A DNA stretch of 20,720 nt from Elysia marginata (taxonomy: Eukaryota; Mollusca; Gastropoda; Plakobranchidae). Position numbers and translations under genes: made by a program. The stretch covers positions 89,888 to 110,607 of the forward strand of contig BMAT01013095.1 in NCBI GenBank assembly GCA_019649035.1. Reading direction: 5' to 3'. This document shows, one piece after another, positions 12,401 to 20,166 of this stretch (positions within the stretch are counted from its first letter, which is position 1; the number at the start of each line of letters is the position of its first letter). Below the pieces are notes generated by a model that searched no databases, had not been told where the DNA came from, and saw only the letters and a list, made by a program, of their open reading frames with translations.

Positions 12401-15400
12401 GTAGAACTCATTGGGCATATAGAGGAAACGTACATAAGAAAGACTCCAGATGTGTGGGTATTAGAAGAAATTGTACTTTTCTCCATTAACAAAAACTTTG
12501 TAGTCATTAGTGAACATCTTACTTTGTCTTAGACCAAAATAATATCTTAATTTAAAAGCTTGTTGATTGTTTTTAGATATTTGAGAGTGGGTTGCTCTTG
12601 TTTCCTTTTTACATTTGAGACTTTTGGAAGACTTTTTTTTATCTCAAATAATTAAGCATATGGTTTTAATAAAAAAGACAAGCATGAAACAAATAAAAAT
12701 CGTTCTTTGATTGATGTTAAAGTTTGCCCCATTTTGATAAAGTTTTTTAAAATCATGGATCTTTCTGTTTTTTTTCTCTTGACTTTTGATACTTTTGTTA
12801 ATCATTCTGTTGTCTTTTCCTGGAACCAGACAAGCATGATCAAAGTTTGTCGTAACGCTTTCAACAAGTACAGTAGATCTAGGCCGGCACCTGCTCCCGA
12901 ATCTGTGAAACGGGTGAAGAAAATGATCGAGGATGGCATCAAACTTGGAATTCATCCTATGTTCAGTAAGACTTTGCCTCTGCATTTGTCTTTTGAAAAA
13001 TTATTTAAATTTTATCAATTTTTTAGGAACAGCATTAACCCATTTCTAAGTGTACAAACTCCCAACTGAGAGCATTAACATATAACAGGCAATAAGTTTG
13101 CAAAGTTTGAAAGCAATAGCTTAAATACTTTTTTTGAATACCTGACACAGGTGTGCCCTACACCTCATTAAAACGATATTGGAAAAAAATTTTTTTAAAA
13201 GTTACCAAAAGATAACAAATAAGGGGGTAGTTTTTTGTGGAAGTTTTTTAAAGACACAACTATCAATATCTTTGCTTAAAAGATGCTTCTGAGAAAAAGA
13301 TAAATGGTTAAACGTACATAATATACAATGAATGAAAAGTTGATGTCTGGCCCCAAGAGCACTGAAAGCTGTTCTATAATTGCTTTATATTTTTTATATT
13401 AAGATATCACCCCCAAATCCTGCTCTCTTTGGTAAAGCCCATGGTGTGATGATTTTCTCATCAGAGTCGATAGAGACAGATGAGCAAGGAGTGAGACTGC
13501 AAATGCTGAATGCCTTGAAACAGTACAAACCCAAGACTGTAAGACTTTAAAACTGTTGTCATATTCTTAAATAAGAGAGTTTTAACTCTTTATTATTTTA
13601 TCAAAAGTTTTTCTGATGGTAAACAGTCTTTGAGATTATGGATTTTGTATTGGAAATCATTATTCAAAAGATTTTAGCCACTTTTTCCTCTCAGTTGTTA
13701 GGTTTCTGTCTGTTAATAATTTATTTTAATTATTTTTAGGGAGGGGATACAAACCTTATGACTAACATATTTCTGTAAAAAAAACAAAAAAACAAATTAT
13801 TTTGGACTTGGGTAAATATTGAAATTTAAAAAAGCAGGTAAGAGTAAACCAAATCTAGATCTAGAGAAGATGTGTCTTGTGATAGGAAGGGTGAATGTAT
13901 AAGATGTCGCAATTTTCACCCTCAAAGTGGTTGCTGTTTTAAACAAGACATATTTGTAAGCTTTGAAATGTTGAAAGTTTTATATCTATATTTTGTGGAA
14001 AGATATTAAATCTCTGATTGATTTAAAGTGTAGAGAAAAAGAAGAAGAAGAAAAAAAAGAGACCTTTAAATGATGTTATCTCATTCAAAGAGCTTCTAAC
14101 TTCCAACTCCTTTGCTGAGCTGCCAACCAGTACTGGTTTCAGTATTTTTAGCACCAGAATGATTACCAAAATATTAGAGCACTGATATCAAACCTAAAAT
14201 ACTGTAATTAGCTATGACTTGGGAAAATATCTGTGATTTTAGAGAAATATAAGACTATGCATATAAGCCATAAGGTGAGAAGATAACTGGCAAAATGCAC
14301 CAGACCATCTTTTTTTCGTAAAAAGAAAATTAATATCTTTCAGAACTTTCTTTAATAGTAACTAATTGAAAGTAAAAACAATTCAACTTCAAATATCAAG
14401 GACTTAAAAACTGCTGCCAGCAATCTCCTCATATACGCATCCCATAGATGCGACCTATCTTTGTTGGACCATATTCACGTAGTGAGTTCTGAAATGCTTT
14501 GGAAAGTACTGAAATATAGGTCTCTAAGTACTGGGGCCAATTGACTAGGGTTGGCAGCTCTGCCTTCGCCCCTGACAGCAATTTTACTGTTTATAGGTTG
14601 AGTAACATGCAGAAGCTCTGTATAAATGAAAACACAAGCAAGCGCCATTGTAAAATTTTCTTAGAACCAATGAAGTTCAAATTACAACCTGAATTGATTA
14701 ACTTAAGTGAATTAATTAGGTTGTGATACTCATGCTGGCTTTCTTTGTTCGTTGTATAAAATGCTGTGGTAACAAAGATAGATAAGACAATATTCAAAAT
14801 GTTGTGTGCAGCTTTTTTTAAGTGAAAAAATTCTCTAGTCTTTAATTCGCAGGCAATGGTGGGATTCATAAAAATGAAAACATTTTTTTAAAGAAATTTA
14901 CCTATAGATTATAGTTAAGAAAAAAACCTAATTAAACAAGCTCTTGACTCGTTATCAAATCAAAGCGTCACACTGCACCATATCTGCTTCGTGCTATTAA
15001 ATCAGAACTTTGAAGTTCTTGAGTATAAAATACAATTTTGACAAGTAAGAATGTTTAGAAACATAATTATGTCTGGATTTTGAGAAAATGCCATTCAAAG
15101 GTCTAATTTTTCTTCCTTTTCTCTAAATTTTCAAATCAACTAAAGTTATATTATCTTTTCACAAAATTTTGACCGTTTTTATGAAATTTTTTATGCCAGG
15201 AAGCTTAGAAAAATGTCTTTTTCAAAACAGCAACTTCTTTCATTTACTCTGGACATTAGACATATAATACTTCTACTCTTTGTACAGATACAACATAACT
15301 TGTGATCTTTGTTTTTTAGATCATATTGAAATAAGTCCAAAATTCTAAAGTAAAACTGGCTTGAATAACAGTTAACCATTGGCAACACATTGATCTTTTT

Positions 15401-16497
15401 CTTCTTTTCTTTACAGACAATATTCGAGATCAACAGCACAAACAAGAAGGCTGGCCTTGCGGTCATGAAGGCTAAAAGAGAGCAGCATGAAGCAATTCTG
15501 ATCAACAATGATGCTCGAAGAAAAGAAAGGGAGGCGGCTATGGAAGACTCTTCAACCTCTTCCTTTTCTGCACCTGTAATACCTTCATCCTCTTCTTCCC
15601 AATCCCAAAATAAAAAGAAGAAAGGGCACCAGGAGGAGGCTGCTGAAAACGATATTGAGGTGATGATTTTTTCAGATATTTTCAAAACTTTGCATGGGTT
15701 CTTACACACCCTTTTTTTCGAGCAGCTTTGCATTTACTATTATAGTTGCTTTGACAACTAAGATGGATGAAAAGAAAGATCTTGATAAGGGATAAACCAA
15801 CTTTAGGTAAAGCTGAGAAAGAGAAGAAATCTTGAAAAGGCTTTAGATAATACTACAGTCCGCAATTTTTTTTAGACTTGAAGCGATGTTCTTTTTAAAA
15901 TTCTTTCATCATCATTGGTGCCAAATAGCAGAGACATAAGTAAGTAGAGATGGGAGTCTACTTCCAAGGCCCTATCACAGTAGCGTTACTGAGATGTAAT
16001 TGCATGTCGGTAAAGTAGATATAACTTGCTATGATAAATAAGACATGGCAGACTTGGACAGGTGAATAAAATGCAGGGCTTGTCGGCTAGCAAATTTGGC
16101 TGGTATTTACCTTTGAGGTATTCTTATGACCTGATTACAGATTTAACCTGAAATTACCACTCCTTTCTTCTCTAGTGTCTTTGGGCATTTTTCTAAATTT
16201 TTAGCTTTATTTCAAATGCCATGTTTACCCTAAATAATATTTTGTTCCTGGTAAGCTATTGAAAAATCATCTTAGCAAAAAACCTTTTGTCAATTTGATC
16301 AATTTTTTCCTTGTATCATACAGGCTGTTTTTGGTGAGATTGTCTCAGCCAAACCAAGTCAAAGAAAAAAGAAGGCAACATCAGATTTCACTGTACAGAA
16401 AGAAGTTAAAGACAAGGAAAACTTTATCCAGTACCGCCCTTCAGACTTTGCCTCAGAAAGAGGGTCTGTATATACTTTATTCTAGTTAATATTCTGG

Positions 16498-16540
<43 letters not shown>

Positions 16541-18816
16541 ACAGATTAAATACATAAAAGTAAAAGATAATGCATATGCAAAGCAGTTTTAAAATCCTGA
16601 TTGAAAGTCTGATAACTGTATGAAAAGTAAAAAAAAAACTTGGACAATCACCATAAACTTTTGTCTTTCTGATTATTGAGGATAAGGAAAGTTTGGCAAG
16701 CTAAATTTCTTTCTTTTTGAAAGTGATCCCTGATGACAATGTGTTCTTACATAGATACAAAATGTCTATTATCTTTCAGACTTAGCATTCATGGGAACTT
16801 TGAGAGGGAGGCGGCCAGTGCTGTTCTGGACTTTACAAACGTTGATGATGAGCCGGAAAATAAAAAGAAAAGGAAATGGTAGGCTCACTATGTATGAACA
16901 TTTTCCTCTTACAAAGGTGCGAAGATCCAGTTGCTTTGTACACAGATCTGATAAAAATGGAAAAGTTTTGGAAGTTTTAGATAAGGATTTTGCAAATCTG
17001 TAACAATACTTGATTGCACTAGCACTTTTAAGAAGCCAGTGGAACATTGAAAGGCATAAAATCTTATTTTTTTTTTCAAGTGTAAAGGTTAGATCAAGAA
17101 TGTCTAAAAAATATATACTGAATCTCAATGCAGAGCCAGTATCAAATTTCAGTAAAGGCCAGAATTTTGGTTAACATCATTGTAATCAAAATATGAATAA
17201 TTAACAGGCTTCTCAATGGGTCCTTTTTGATGATAAAAGCTAAGTTGCTTTTTGGTGAGACTTAAGATTGGTGCACAGCCTTTTTCTTTGTAATAAAAAA
17301 GTAAAAAAACTCATTACGGTAGAAAGTACAGTGTGAGACTTCTATGTTGATCTGTTTGTAGAAAAGAGGTATTATAATAAAATGTAGAGTGACATCAATG
17401 TTTAATATTACCATAACCACCATTATATATACTGCTCAACAAAAGTTAAGGGCCACTTCATTCTTAACATCTTCGATGGACAACGTAGAGGTTTTTATGA
17501 ATAATCAAATGGAACTGAAGGAGAATCAAATTTGCTTCTTGCCATTTTGACCACTCTTGAATGCCATAGGGAACAAGGTTGCATGTCATATAAAAAATTG
17601 TAACCCTCAGCTCTCGGGGTACTCTTTAAACTCTAGAACAACAAAAAAAATACTAAAAACAGGATTGAAAGCAAAGAACTGCGATCAAGTGGTAAGCAGG
17701 ACGAGAAATAGCCACGGATGTCTATATTATTTTCCAAGTGATTTCATTTTATATTCTTGTGTGGTATTATGTCATGAAGGAGGAATTTCAATACATTTTT
17801 GACATTCTTTTTGGATAGTAAATGGTGATGTTAATTGCAGATAGTCGCAGAATATAAAAATATTTACAGCCATGGGATTCTAAAGTATACAATACAGCAA
17901 TGAAAAACAAATTTTTGTTGATTTTTATGATTGTACAGCCCATGCAATAGGACAAGTTACTAAACTTCATGCCAGATTTGGTTGCTGTGCAATGCTTTGT
18001 TTTTATAAAAGATAGTGATATACCTTTAGTGTTTATTATAATATAGTATTAACTGCTTATGGGAAAGGTTGTCTATCATTCCTTTTCTTTTCATAGGGAT
18101 AGAAAACGCAAGAGATATGTTACAGAATCAACCGAAGATCCAAGTAAGAAGAAAATCAAGACAGAAAGTGGCAACTGGATTCAAGCCTCTTACAAGTCTA
18201 GTGCATATCCTTTTTCTATTAACTCTGTCACTGTAGGTGTCTTCGTTAATGAGGTGTTTACTTTAATAATCATCAATATTAGAACTGAGTGTTAGTTCCA
18301 AATAAGAGTGAACGGTTACTTCAATATTTTGTTGTAGAGCGAGATGTTAAGCTAAAATTTAGGAGCAGAATGCTTGTCCTTAGATGAGATCAAATGCACT
18401 CTGTCCAGAAAAAGTGTAAATTGCTGTTTGCAGTTGCTGGTTAAATAGTTCTCGGCATTGGTAGTGTTTTACCTGCTAGCCATAGATCATACATTCTAGT
18501 TTAGTTATAACCTGCGTAGGCTTTTGAAAGTAAGTATAAAGCAGTAAATGCCTCAAAAGCATAGCATAGCTTAAATCCTATTTAGTAATAGTACCTATAG
18601 AAATCTTACAGACAAAAACAAAAGTTCTTAACCAGCGCACTTACCAGGACTGGAAGACAAGAACCAAGTTTGCAGAGCAAGACAAGTTTTACAAGGATGA
18701 CGATGATGATAGTGGAGACGATAAGAGAGGAGGAGGTTCAAAGAGAAAGTCGAAGAGCCAGAATGCAAGTACAGGAGGAGGAAAATTTACAGTTGCCGGG
18801 ATGCGGAACAGAAGAT
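3321..18816 (+). CDS. DDX54: ATP-dependent RNA helicase DDX54 (Dbp10 ortholog), 19 exons, 3' end missing
   Basis: DEAD-box ATP-dependent RNA helicase (EC 3.6.4.13). The family acts in the nucleolus on large ribosomal subunit assembly; vertebrate DDX54 (DP97) is also described as a nuclear-receptor corepressor. Exons: 3321-3437, 4469-4580, 5033-5103, 5642-5827, 6464-6513, 7703-7744, 8192-8287, 9036-9219, 9503-9634, 10235-10445, 10697-10834, 11749-11840, 12830-12965, 13465-13538, 15417-15659, 16324-16463, 16780-16878, 18097-18204, 18641-18816. Phases agree throughout, giving 802 codons plus one base. Motifs: Q motif with GYKVPTPIQ (90-98), I ARTGSGKT (115-122), Ia PTRELA (148-153), GG (176-177), Ib TPGR (197-200), II DEAD (221-224), III SAT (252-254), IV VVFAATK (316-322), [10 protein letters not shown] (369-377), [15 protein letters not shown] (398-410). 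The Dbp10 C-terminal region follows (about 660-745). Human DDX54 is about 880 residues, so roughly 70-80 C-terminal residues are absent and probably lie past the window. The start is the first ATG after an in-frame TGA at 3294-3296. No catalytic residue is missing. Confidence 0.95.
3438..4468 (+). other. DDX54 intron 1
   Basis: A 1031-base AT-rich GT-AG intron. Besides the tandem duplication at 3972-4163 it holds a 12-bp perfect hairpin (AAAAAGAAATTG at 4216-4227 with its complement at 4235-4246, 7-base loop). No coding content seen. Confidence 0.8.
3972..4163. repeat. Diverged tandem duplication, ~100-bp unit
   Basis: Unit 1 (3972-4068) and unit 2 (4073-4163) share, in the same order, GTTA(C/T)AATTA, TTTGCTAT(C/T)ATTATATT, a T-rich run, CTGGAATAATG(C/T), GATATA, CTGTT(C/T)AATCA and a final GTTACA. 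The period is about 101 bases. Confidence 0.8.
4469..4580 (+). CDS. DDX54: DDX54 exon 2 (acidic linker to Q-motif aromatic)
   Basis: Residues 40-76 plus the first base of Gly77. An acidic stretch SDENDSEDE is followed by [12 protein letters not shown]. This last part matches the conserved [12 protein letters not shown] of DDX54 proteins and supplies the aromatic residue (F73) upstream of the Q motif. The acceptor is tttgttag and the donor gtaagtc. Confidence 0.93.
4581..5032 (+). other. DDX54 intron 2
   Basis: A 452-base GT-AG intron. A short palindromic stretch occurs near 4884-4911 (CCATGGCGCTTTA...CCATGTGCCAT). Nothing else recognisable. Confidence 0.75.
5033..5103 (+). CDS. DDX54: DDX54 exon 3 (Q motif)
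   Basis: Residues 77-100. Contains [11 protein letters not shown], the Q motif that recognises adenine. The acceptor follows a T-rich tract ending ctcaag; the donor is gtaagtt after a complete codon. Confidence 0.95.
5104..5641 (+). other. DDX54 intron 3
   Basis: A 538-base AT-rich GT-AG intron, with an ATTATTATTAT run near 5492-5503. No other feature seen. Confidence 0.75.
5642..5827 (+). CDS. DDX54: DDX54 exon 4 (Walker A and motif Ia)
   Basis: Residues 101-162. Contains ARTGSGKT, with K121 as the ATP-binding lysine, and APTRELATQ (motif Ia, RNA contact). The exon has 62 complete codons, with acceptor aatttcag and donor gtaattt. Confidence 0.96.
5828..6463 (+). other. DDX54 intron 4
   Basis: A 636-base AT-rich GT-AG intron. 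I see nothing in it beyond homopolymer T runs. Confidence 0.75.
6464..6513 (+). CDS. DDX54: DDX54 exon 5 (GG motif)
   Basis: Residues 163-178 plus two bases of Arg179. [16 protein letters not shown] matches the family segment GKFTGLK...LGGD. The acceptor is ttgtttcag and the donor gttagtc. Confidence 0.93.
6514..7702 (+). other. DDX54 intron 5 with a GC-richer block
   Basis: A 1189-base intron. Bases about 6690-7090 are visibly richer in G and C than the rest, with no splice-compatible coding signal, and may be an inserted repeat of unknown family. A short CACACACACACA run is at 7265-7276. Confidence 0.6.
7703..7744 (+). CDS. DDX54: DDX54 exon 6 (42-nt small exon)
   Basis: Completes Arg179, encodes [13 protein letters not shown] (180-192), and leaves two bases of Ile193. 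It matches RMEDQFAALHENPDI of human DDX54. It is only 42 nt between introns of 1189 and 447 bases, so gene finders could easily miss it. The acceptor is ttatccag and the donor gtaagtt. Confidence 0.93.
7745..8191 (+). other. DDX54 intron 6
   Basis: A 447-base AT-rich GT-AG intron. I see nothing in it. Confidence 0.75.
8192..8287 (+). CDS. DDX54: DDX54 exon 7 (TPGR and DEAD box)
   Basis: Completes Ile193, then encodes residues 194-224 and two bases of Arg225. Contains [13 protein letters not shown] (motif Ib) and EYIVFDEAD, with Walker B D221-E222-A223-D224. The acceptor is ttctccag and the donor gtaataa. Confidence 0.96.
8742..8985 (+). repeat. Dispersed repeat, copy A (intron 7)
   Basis: Collinear with 13872-14110. 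Shared landmarks: GTAAGACGTTGCAATTTT against ATAAGATGTCGCAATTTT, GAAATGT, TTGTGTGGAAAGATATTAAA against TTTTGTGGAAAGATATTAAA, ATTGATT(C/T)AA, TAGA(C/G)AAAAA, and a final AGCTTCC against AACTTCC. By eye about two thirds identical. Edges approximate; family unknown. Confidence 0.72.
9036..9219 (+). CDS. DDX54: DDX54 exon 8 (SAT motif)
   Basis: Completes Arg225 and encodes residues 226-286. [14 protein letters not shown] and LLFSATLP give motif III (SAT at 252-254), followed by [17 protein letters not shown], which is highly conserved in DDX54. The donor GGG|gttagc is the choice that keeps the alignment into exon 9, though it is not a strong consensus. Confidence 0.94.
9503..9634 (+). CDS. DDX54: DDX54 exon 9 (motif IV)
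   Basis: Residues 287-330, starting the second RecA-like domain. Contains [16 protein letters not shown] (motif IV). It has 44 complete codons, with acceptor tattgcag and donor gtcagtg. Confidence 0.93.
9635..10234 (+). other. DDX54 intron 9
   Basis: A 600-base AT-rich GT-AG intron with A/T runs around 9815-9835. No other feature seen. Confidence 0.75.
10235..10445 (+). CDS. DDX54: DDX54 exon 10 (motif V, start of motif VI)
   Basis: Residues 331-400 plus one base of Gly401. Contains [34 protein letters not shown] (motif V) and KLFVHRVG (start of motif VI). The acceptor is gatccatcag and the donor gtgagtg. Confidence 0.96.
10697..10834 (+). CDS. DDX54: DDX54 exon 11 (motif VI arginine fingers)
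   Basis: Completes Gly401 and encodes residues 402-446 plus one base of Asp447. [20 protein letters not shown] completes motif [13 protein letters not shown] follows, a segment shared with human DDX54. The acceptor is ttatctcag and the donor gtaacgt. Confidence 0.95.
10835..11748 (+). other. DDX54 intron 11
   Basis: A 914-base GT-AG intron. The last 150 bases are T-rich before the acceptor attttcag. No repeat or coding feature recognised. Confidence 0.75.
11749..11840 (+). CDS. DDX54: DDX54 exon 12
   Basis: Residues 447-477. [18 protein letters not shown] aligns with GMLGRVPQSVVDEEDSGL of human DDX54. The frame-preserving donor is TTG|gttggt, a weak site. An AT microsatellite begins 12 bases further on. 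Confidence 0.9.
11853..11875. repeat. (AT)n microsatellite next to the exon 12 donor
   Basis: About 23 bases of alternating A and T starting 12 bases downstream of the weak donor gttggt at 11841. Confidence 0.88.
12040..12090. repeat. Possible SINE-like 'AAGCGCTTTACA' motif
   Basis: TATAGCACCTATG...CTCTAAGCGCTTTACAT resembles a motif I recall as widely dispersed in invertebrate genomes (TATAGCGCC...AAGCGCTTTACA). Only one copy is clear in this window, in intron 12. Low confidence. Confidence 0.3.
12830..12965 (+). CDS. DDX54: DDX54 exon 13
   Basis: Residues 478-522 plus one base of Lys523. [20 protein letters not shown] and LGIHPMF match the family segment YVRSRPAPSPESIKRAKEM...LGLHPLF. Joined to exon 12, the spacing to SRSRPAP is identical to human, which supports both splice sites. 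The donor is gtaagac. Confidence 0.93.
12966..13464 (+). other. DDX54 intron 13
   Basis: A 499-base AT-rich GT-AG intron. I see nothing in it. Confidence 0.75.
13465..13538 (+). CDS. DDX54: DDX54 exon 14
   Basis: Completes Lys523 and encodes residues 524-547. [14 protein letters not shown] aligns with the segment just before ATIFEIN in human DDX54. The alternative acceptor two bases downstream would lead to an early TGA, so 13465 is preferred. The donor is gtaagac. Confidence 0.9.
13872..14110 (+). repeat. Dispersed repeat, copy B (intron 14)
   Basis: Same orientation and order of landmarks as 8742-8985, including TTTTGTGGAAAGATATTAAA. The GAAGAAGAAG run at 14041-14050 sits where copy A has AAACCCCCAAAAAG. 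Edges approximate. Confidence 0.72.
14115..14562. mobile_element. Possible hAT-type inverted-repeat remnant, 448 bp
   Basis: GAGCTGCCAACC (14117-14128) is the exact reverse complement of GGTTGGCAGCTC (14549-14560). Extending two bases gives ends CTGAGCTG... and ...CAGCTCTG, close to a CAG/CTG terminus. No convincing 8-bp target duplication was found and no transposase is present, so this is a weak call. Confidence 0.35.
15417..15659 (+). CDS. DDX54: DDX54 exon 15 (TIFEIN segment and low-complexity linker)
   Basis: Residues 548-628. Starts [20 protein letters not shown], a DDX54 hallmark. A basic, probably helical stretch and a serine-rich, then acidic linker follow (about 594-628), less conserved than the core. 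It has 81 complete codons, with acceptor tctttacag and donor gtgatga. Confidence 0.93.
15660..16323 (+). other. DDX54 intron 15
   Basis: A 664-base GT-AG intron. Bases about 15900-16100 look less AT-rich than the flanks, but I cannot assign them. Confidence 0.7.
16324..16463 (+). CDS. DDX54: DDX54 exon 16 (start of Dbp10 C-terminal domain)
   Basis: Residues 629-674 plus two bases of Gly675. Contains [16 protein letters not shown] and [14 protein letters not shown], matching YIPYRPKDFDSERGL of the family. The donor that maintains frame is GG|gtctgt, and a long TC microsatellite lies 37 bases downstream. Confidence 0.92.
16501..16539. repeat. (TC)n microsatellite in intron 16
   Basis: An uninterrupted 39-base TC run. 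It lies 37 bases downstream of the exon 16 donor, in a 316-base intron. Confidence 0.92.
16780..16878 (+). CDS. DDX54: DDX54 exon 17 (Dbp10 C-terminal domain)
   Basis: Completes Gly675 and encodes residues 676-707 plus two bases of Trp708. [18 protein letters not shown] matches [21 protein letters not shown] in human. The acceptor is tctttcag and the donor gtaggct. Confidence 0.92.
16879..18096 (+). other. DDX54 intron 17
   Basis: A 1218-base GT-AG intron (acceptor tttcatag). Apart from the possible transposon end near 17430 nothing is recognised. Confidence 0.75.
17430..17460. mobile_element. Possible Tc1/mariner-type terminal sequence, solo end
   Basis: TA followed by CTGCTCAACAAAAGTTAAGG resembles, from memory, a widespread Tc1-like terminus (TACTGCTCAAAAAAATTAAAGG). 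I did not find the opposite end (expected to finish GAGCAG) nearby, so it would be a truncated copy. Confidence 0.35.
18097..18204 (+). CDS. DDX54: DDX54 exon 18 (ends at an AT-AC intron)
   Basis: Completes Trp708 and encodes residues 709-743 plus two bases of Ala744. DRKRKRYV and [20 protein letters not shown] match WDRKKKRFV and [17 protein letters not shown] in human. No GT donor here joins exon 19 in frame, whereas ending at GC|ATATCC does. Confidence 0.9.
18205..18640 (+). other. DDX54 intron 18, predicted U12-type AT-AC intron
   Basis: The intron starts ATATCCTTTTT, an exact match to the U12-class 5' splice site consensus ATATCCTTT. It ends ...TTCTTAAC, seven bases, AC: a good branch-point match (consensus TTCCTTAAC) about 10 bases before the AC end, within the usual U12 distance. 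Splicing here gives SYK-SSA-YQDWK, the same spacing as SYK-RDL-YQKWK in human DDX54. Inferred from sequence; no transcript evidence is available. Confidence 0.82.
18641..18816 (+). CDS. DDX54: DDX54 exon 19 (last exon visible)
   Basis: Completes Ala744 and encodes residues 745-802 plus one base. [10 protein letters not shown] aligns with YQKWKQKQK of human. An acidic run [10 protein letters not shown] and a basic stretch [11 protein letters not shown] follow. The donor is AGA T|gtaaac. The expected continuation (ELKTK.Q..KQR-like, very basic) was not found before 20720. Confidence 0.85.
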
Positions 18817-19159
18817 GTAAACAATTTTTTCCTCCTGCTATTTTTTTCTCTTCCCTCTCCAATTTTTCTTCAAATGATCCCCTCTGTCCCACTTTCTTTG
18901 TAAAAAAATTCTTTTTCTGTTCGGTCTTTTCTTTTTTTTTTCCCGAGAATTCTTTTTCTGTTGTATTCTTTTTTCCTTCTTTTTTTTTTTTGGCTCTTAT
19001 GCGGTTTCCATTCTTCTCCATCTCATGTTTCCGAATTTGCCACGGCTGTTGTAATTGTTGACTTTGTCCGTTTTCATTGTTTGTGTATTTGTATTTTGTG
19101 TTGCACTTTTTCGGTGGTCCATTCTGCTGTGGACAAACCAAGTGCAGAATCTCTCATAT

Positions 19160-19270
19160 CAGGGTTCCCGCGCAGGCATGGAATTCCAGGTTATGGAAAA
19201 AACCCTGGAATTTGCTTTTACCCTTGAAAAACCTGGAAAATGGCCATTGGGCCTTGAAAAACCTGGAAAA
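19160..19270. mobile_element. hAT-like repeat end with CCTGGAAAA repeats
   Basis: Begins CAGGGTTCCCGCGCAGGCAT and contains CCTTGAAAAACCTGGAAAA twice (19222-19240 and 19252-19270, 30-base spacing), plus related CCAGG/CCTGGAAT motifs. CAGGG ends followed by CCTGGAAA repeats recall non-autonomous hAT elements known from other animals. The partner end was not found. Right edge uncertain. Confidence 0.45.
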
Positions 19271-19375
19271 GAAACTAATCTATCGAAATTGTATTCAAAG
19301 TCCTATCTGCGGTGAAATCAAATCATAAAATTATTTCCTCCGCCGTTTTTATTTCTCTTCTCGCTATCCGGTTTT

Positions 19376-19428
19376 GCAACAGTAGACTAGGCCTAAGTAC
19401 TTAGCAACGGTAAACTAAGTCCTATGCA
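19376..19428. repeat. Diverged 28-bp tandem pair
   Basis: GCAACAGTAGACTAGGCCTA at 19376 and GCAACGGTAAACTAAGTCCTA at 19404 are two imperfect copies 28 bases apart. Confidence 0.5.
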
Positions 19429-20166
19429 GCGGCCCAAGCCTAGGCCAAGGTCAATGACAGGCAGATTTTTGTTGACATGCGGTACTGCAGGGGAGGGTGT
19501 GGGACCCGTCTTGGGGTGACATGTTTTACCTGTGCCACTCCCCTGCTGCCTATGCTAGACTAGTGTCTGCCCACTCTGATCATTGCGGAATAAGATGCCG
19601 CACCTCTCCCCCCCCCACACACACACAGTCCCATTCAAGGACAAAGACTTGACAAACAAAGCACACTTTAATATCGGGCATCTCTGATAACATTGGTGAA
19701 GACTAACCAAAGACCTTAATGATTTTTCAAATCTATATGACAAACACGTCACAAAATAACGATATCGATATTTGATATGTCCACTGTTCAGACTGCTTTG
19801 TCTTTCCCCCATGGTAGGCCTACGTGCATGCTTTGGTCAAACTTTAAAAAGTAAAAGGTATTAGATTGGGTCAACTGGCTTGTGAGAGCCTCTTCTTCCT
19901 TTCAAAGTTACGTTAGCACTGACGAAACTTAATCTTTCAAGGTATACCATCTTTCATTACTACTACTTTATACAGTGTAGTGGTCGTACATGATTGTTAT
20001 ATTGTATAATGAAGTGAAGCCGCATCTAGTCTACCCCATTCTAGTCGATAGGATGTAGGAGTAGAACACCCCATTTTTCTTAATTTTAACATTCTTTTTA
20101 CTAAAATTGAAGTCATCACCCCACCCACCCCCCTTCCCAGTAGCACAATGATGCCTAGGATGGCAT

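Larger units (their letters stand above)
11841..12829 (+). other. DDX54 intron 12
   Basis: A 989-base intron with a weak GT donor and acceptor ggaaccag. Holds the AT microsatellite, the SINE-like motif and a modestly GC-richer middle of unknown origin. Confidence 0.75.
13539..15416 (+). other. DDX54 intron 14 (largest complete intron)
   Basis: An 1878-base intron made long by repeats: an AGATCT motif at 13854-13865, copy B of the dispersed repeat (13872-14110) and an inverted-repeat pair (14115-14562). The remainder to 15416 is AT-rich with no recognised content. Confidence 0.75.

Noticed and set aside
15191-15733. Minus-strand 180-residue open frame
   Set aside because: It is antisense to DDX54 exon 15 and its flanking intron. 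Its composition is explained by the complement of the serine- and lysine-rich coding sequence.
18605-18640. GT-AG acceptors at 18610-18611 and 18634-18635 for exon 19
   Set aside because: Both are phase 0, and I found no phase-0 GT donor in the right place at the end of exon 18. The AT-AC pair fits the phase and the alignment.
18689-19141. Minus-strand 150-residue lysine/glutamate-rich frame
   Set aside because: It is the complement of the pyrimidine-rich start of intron 19 and part of exon 19. The low-complexity K/E/N composition has no domain.
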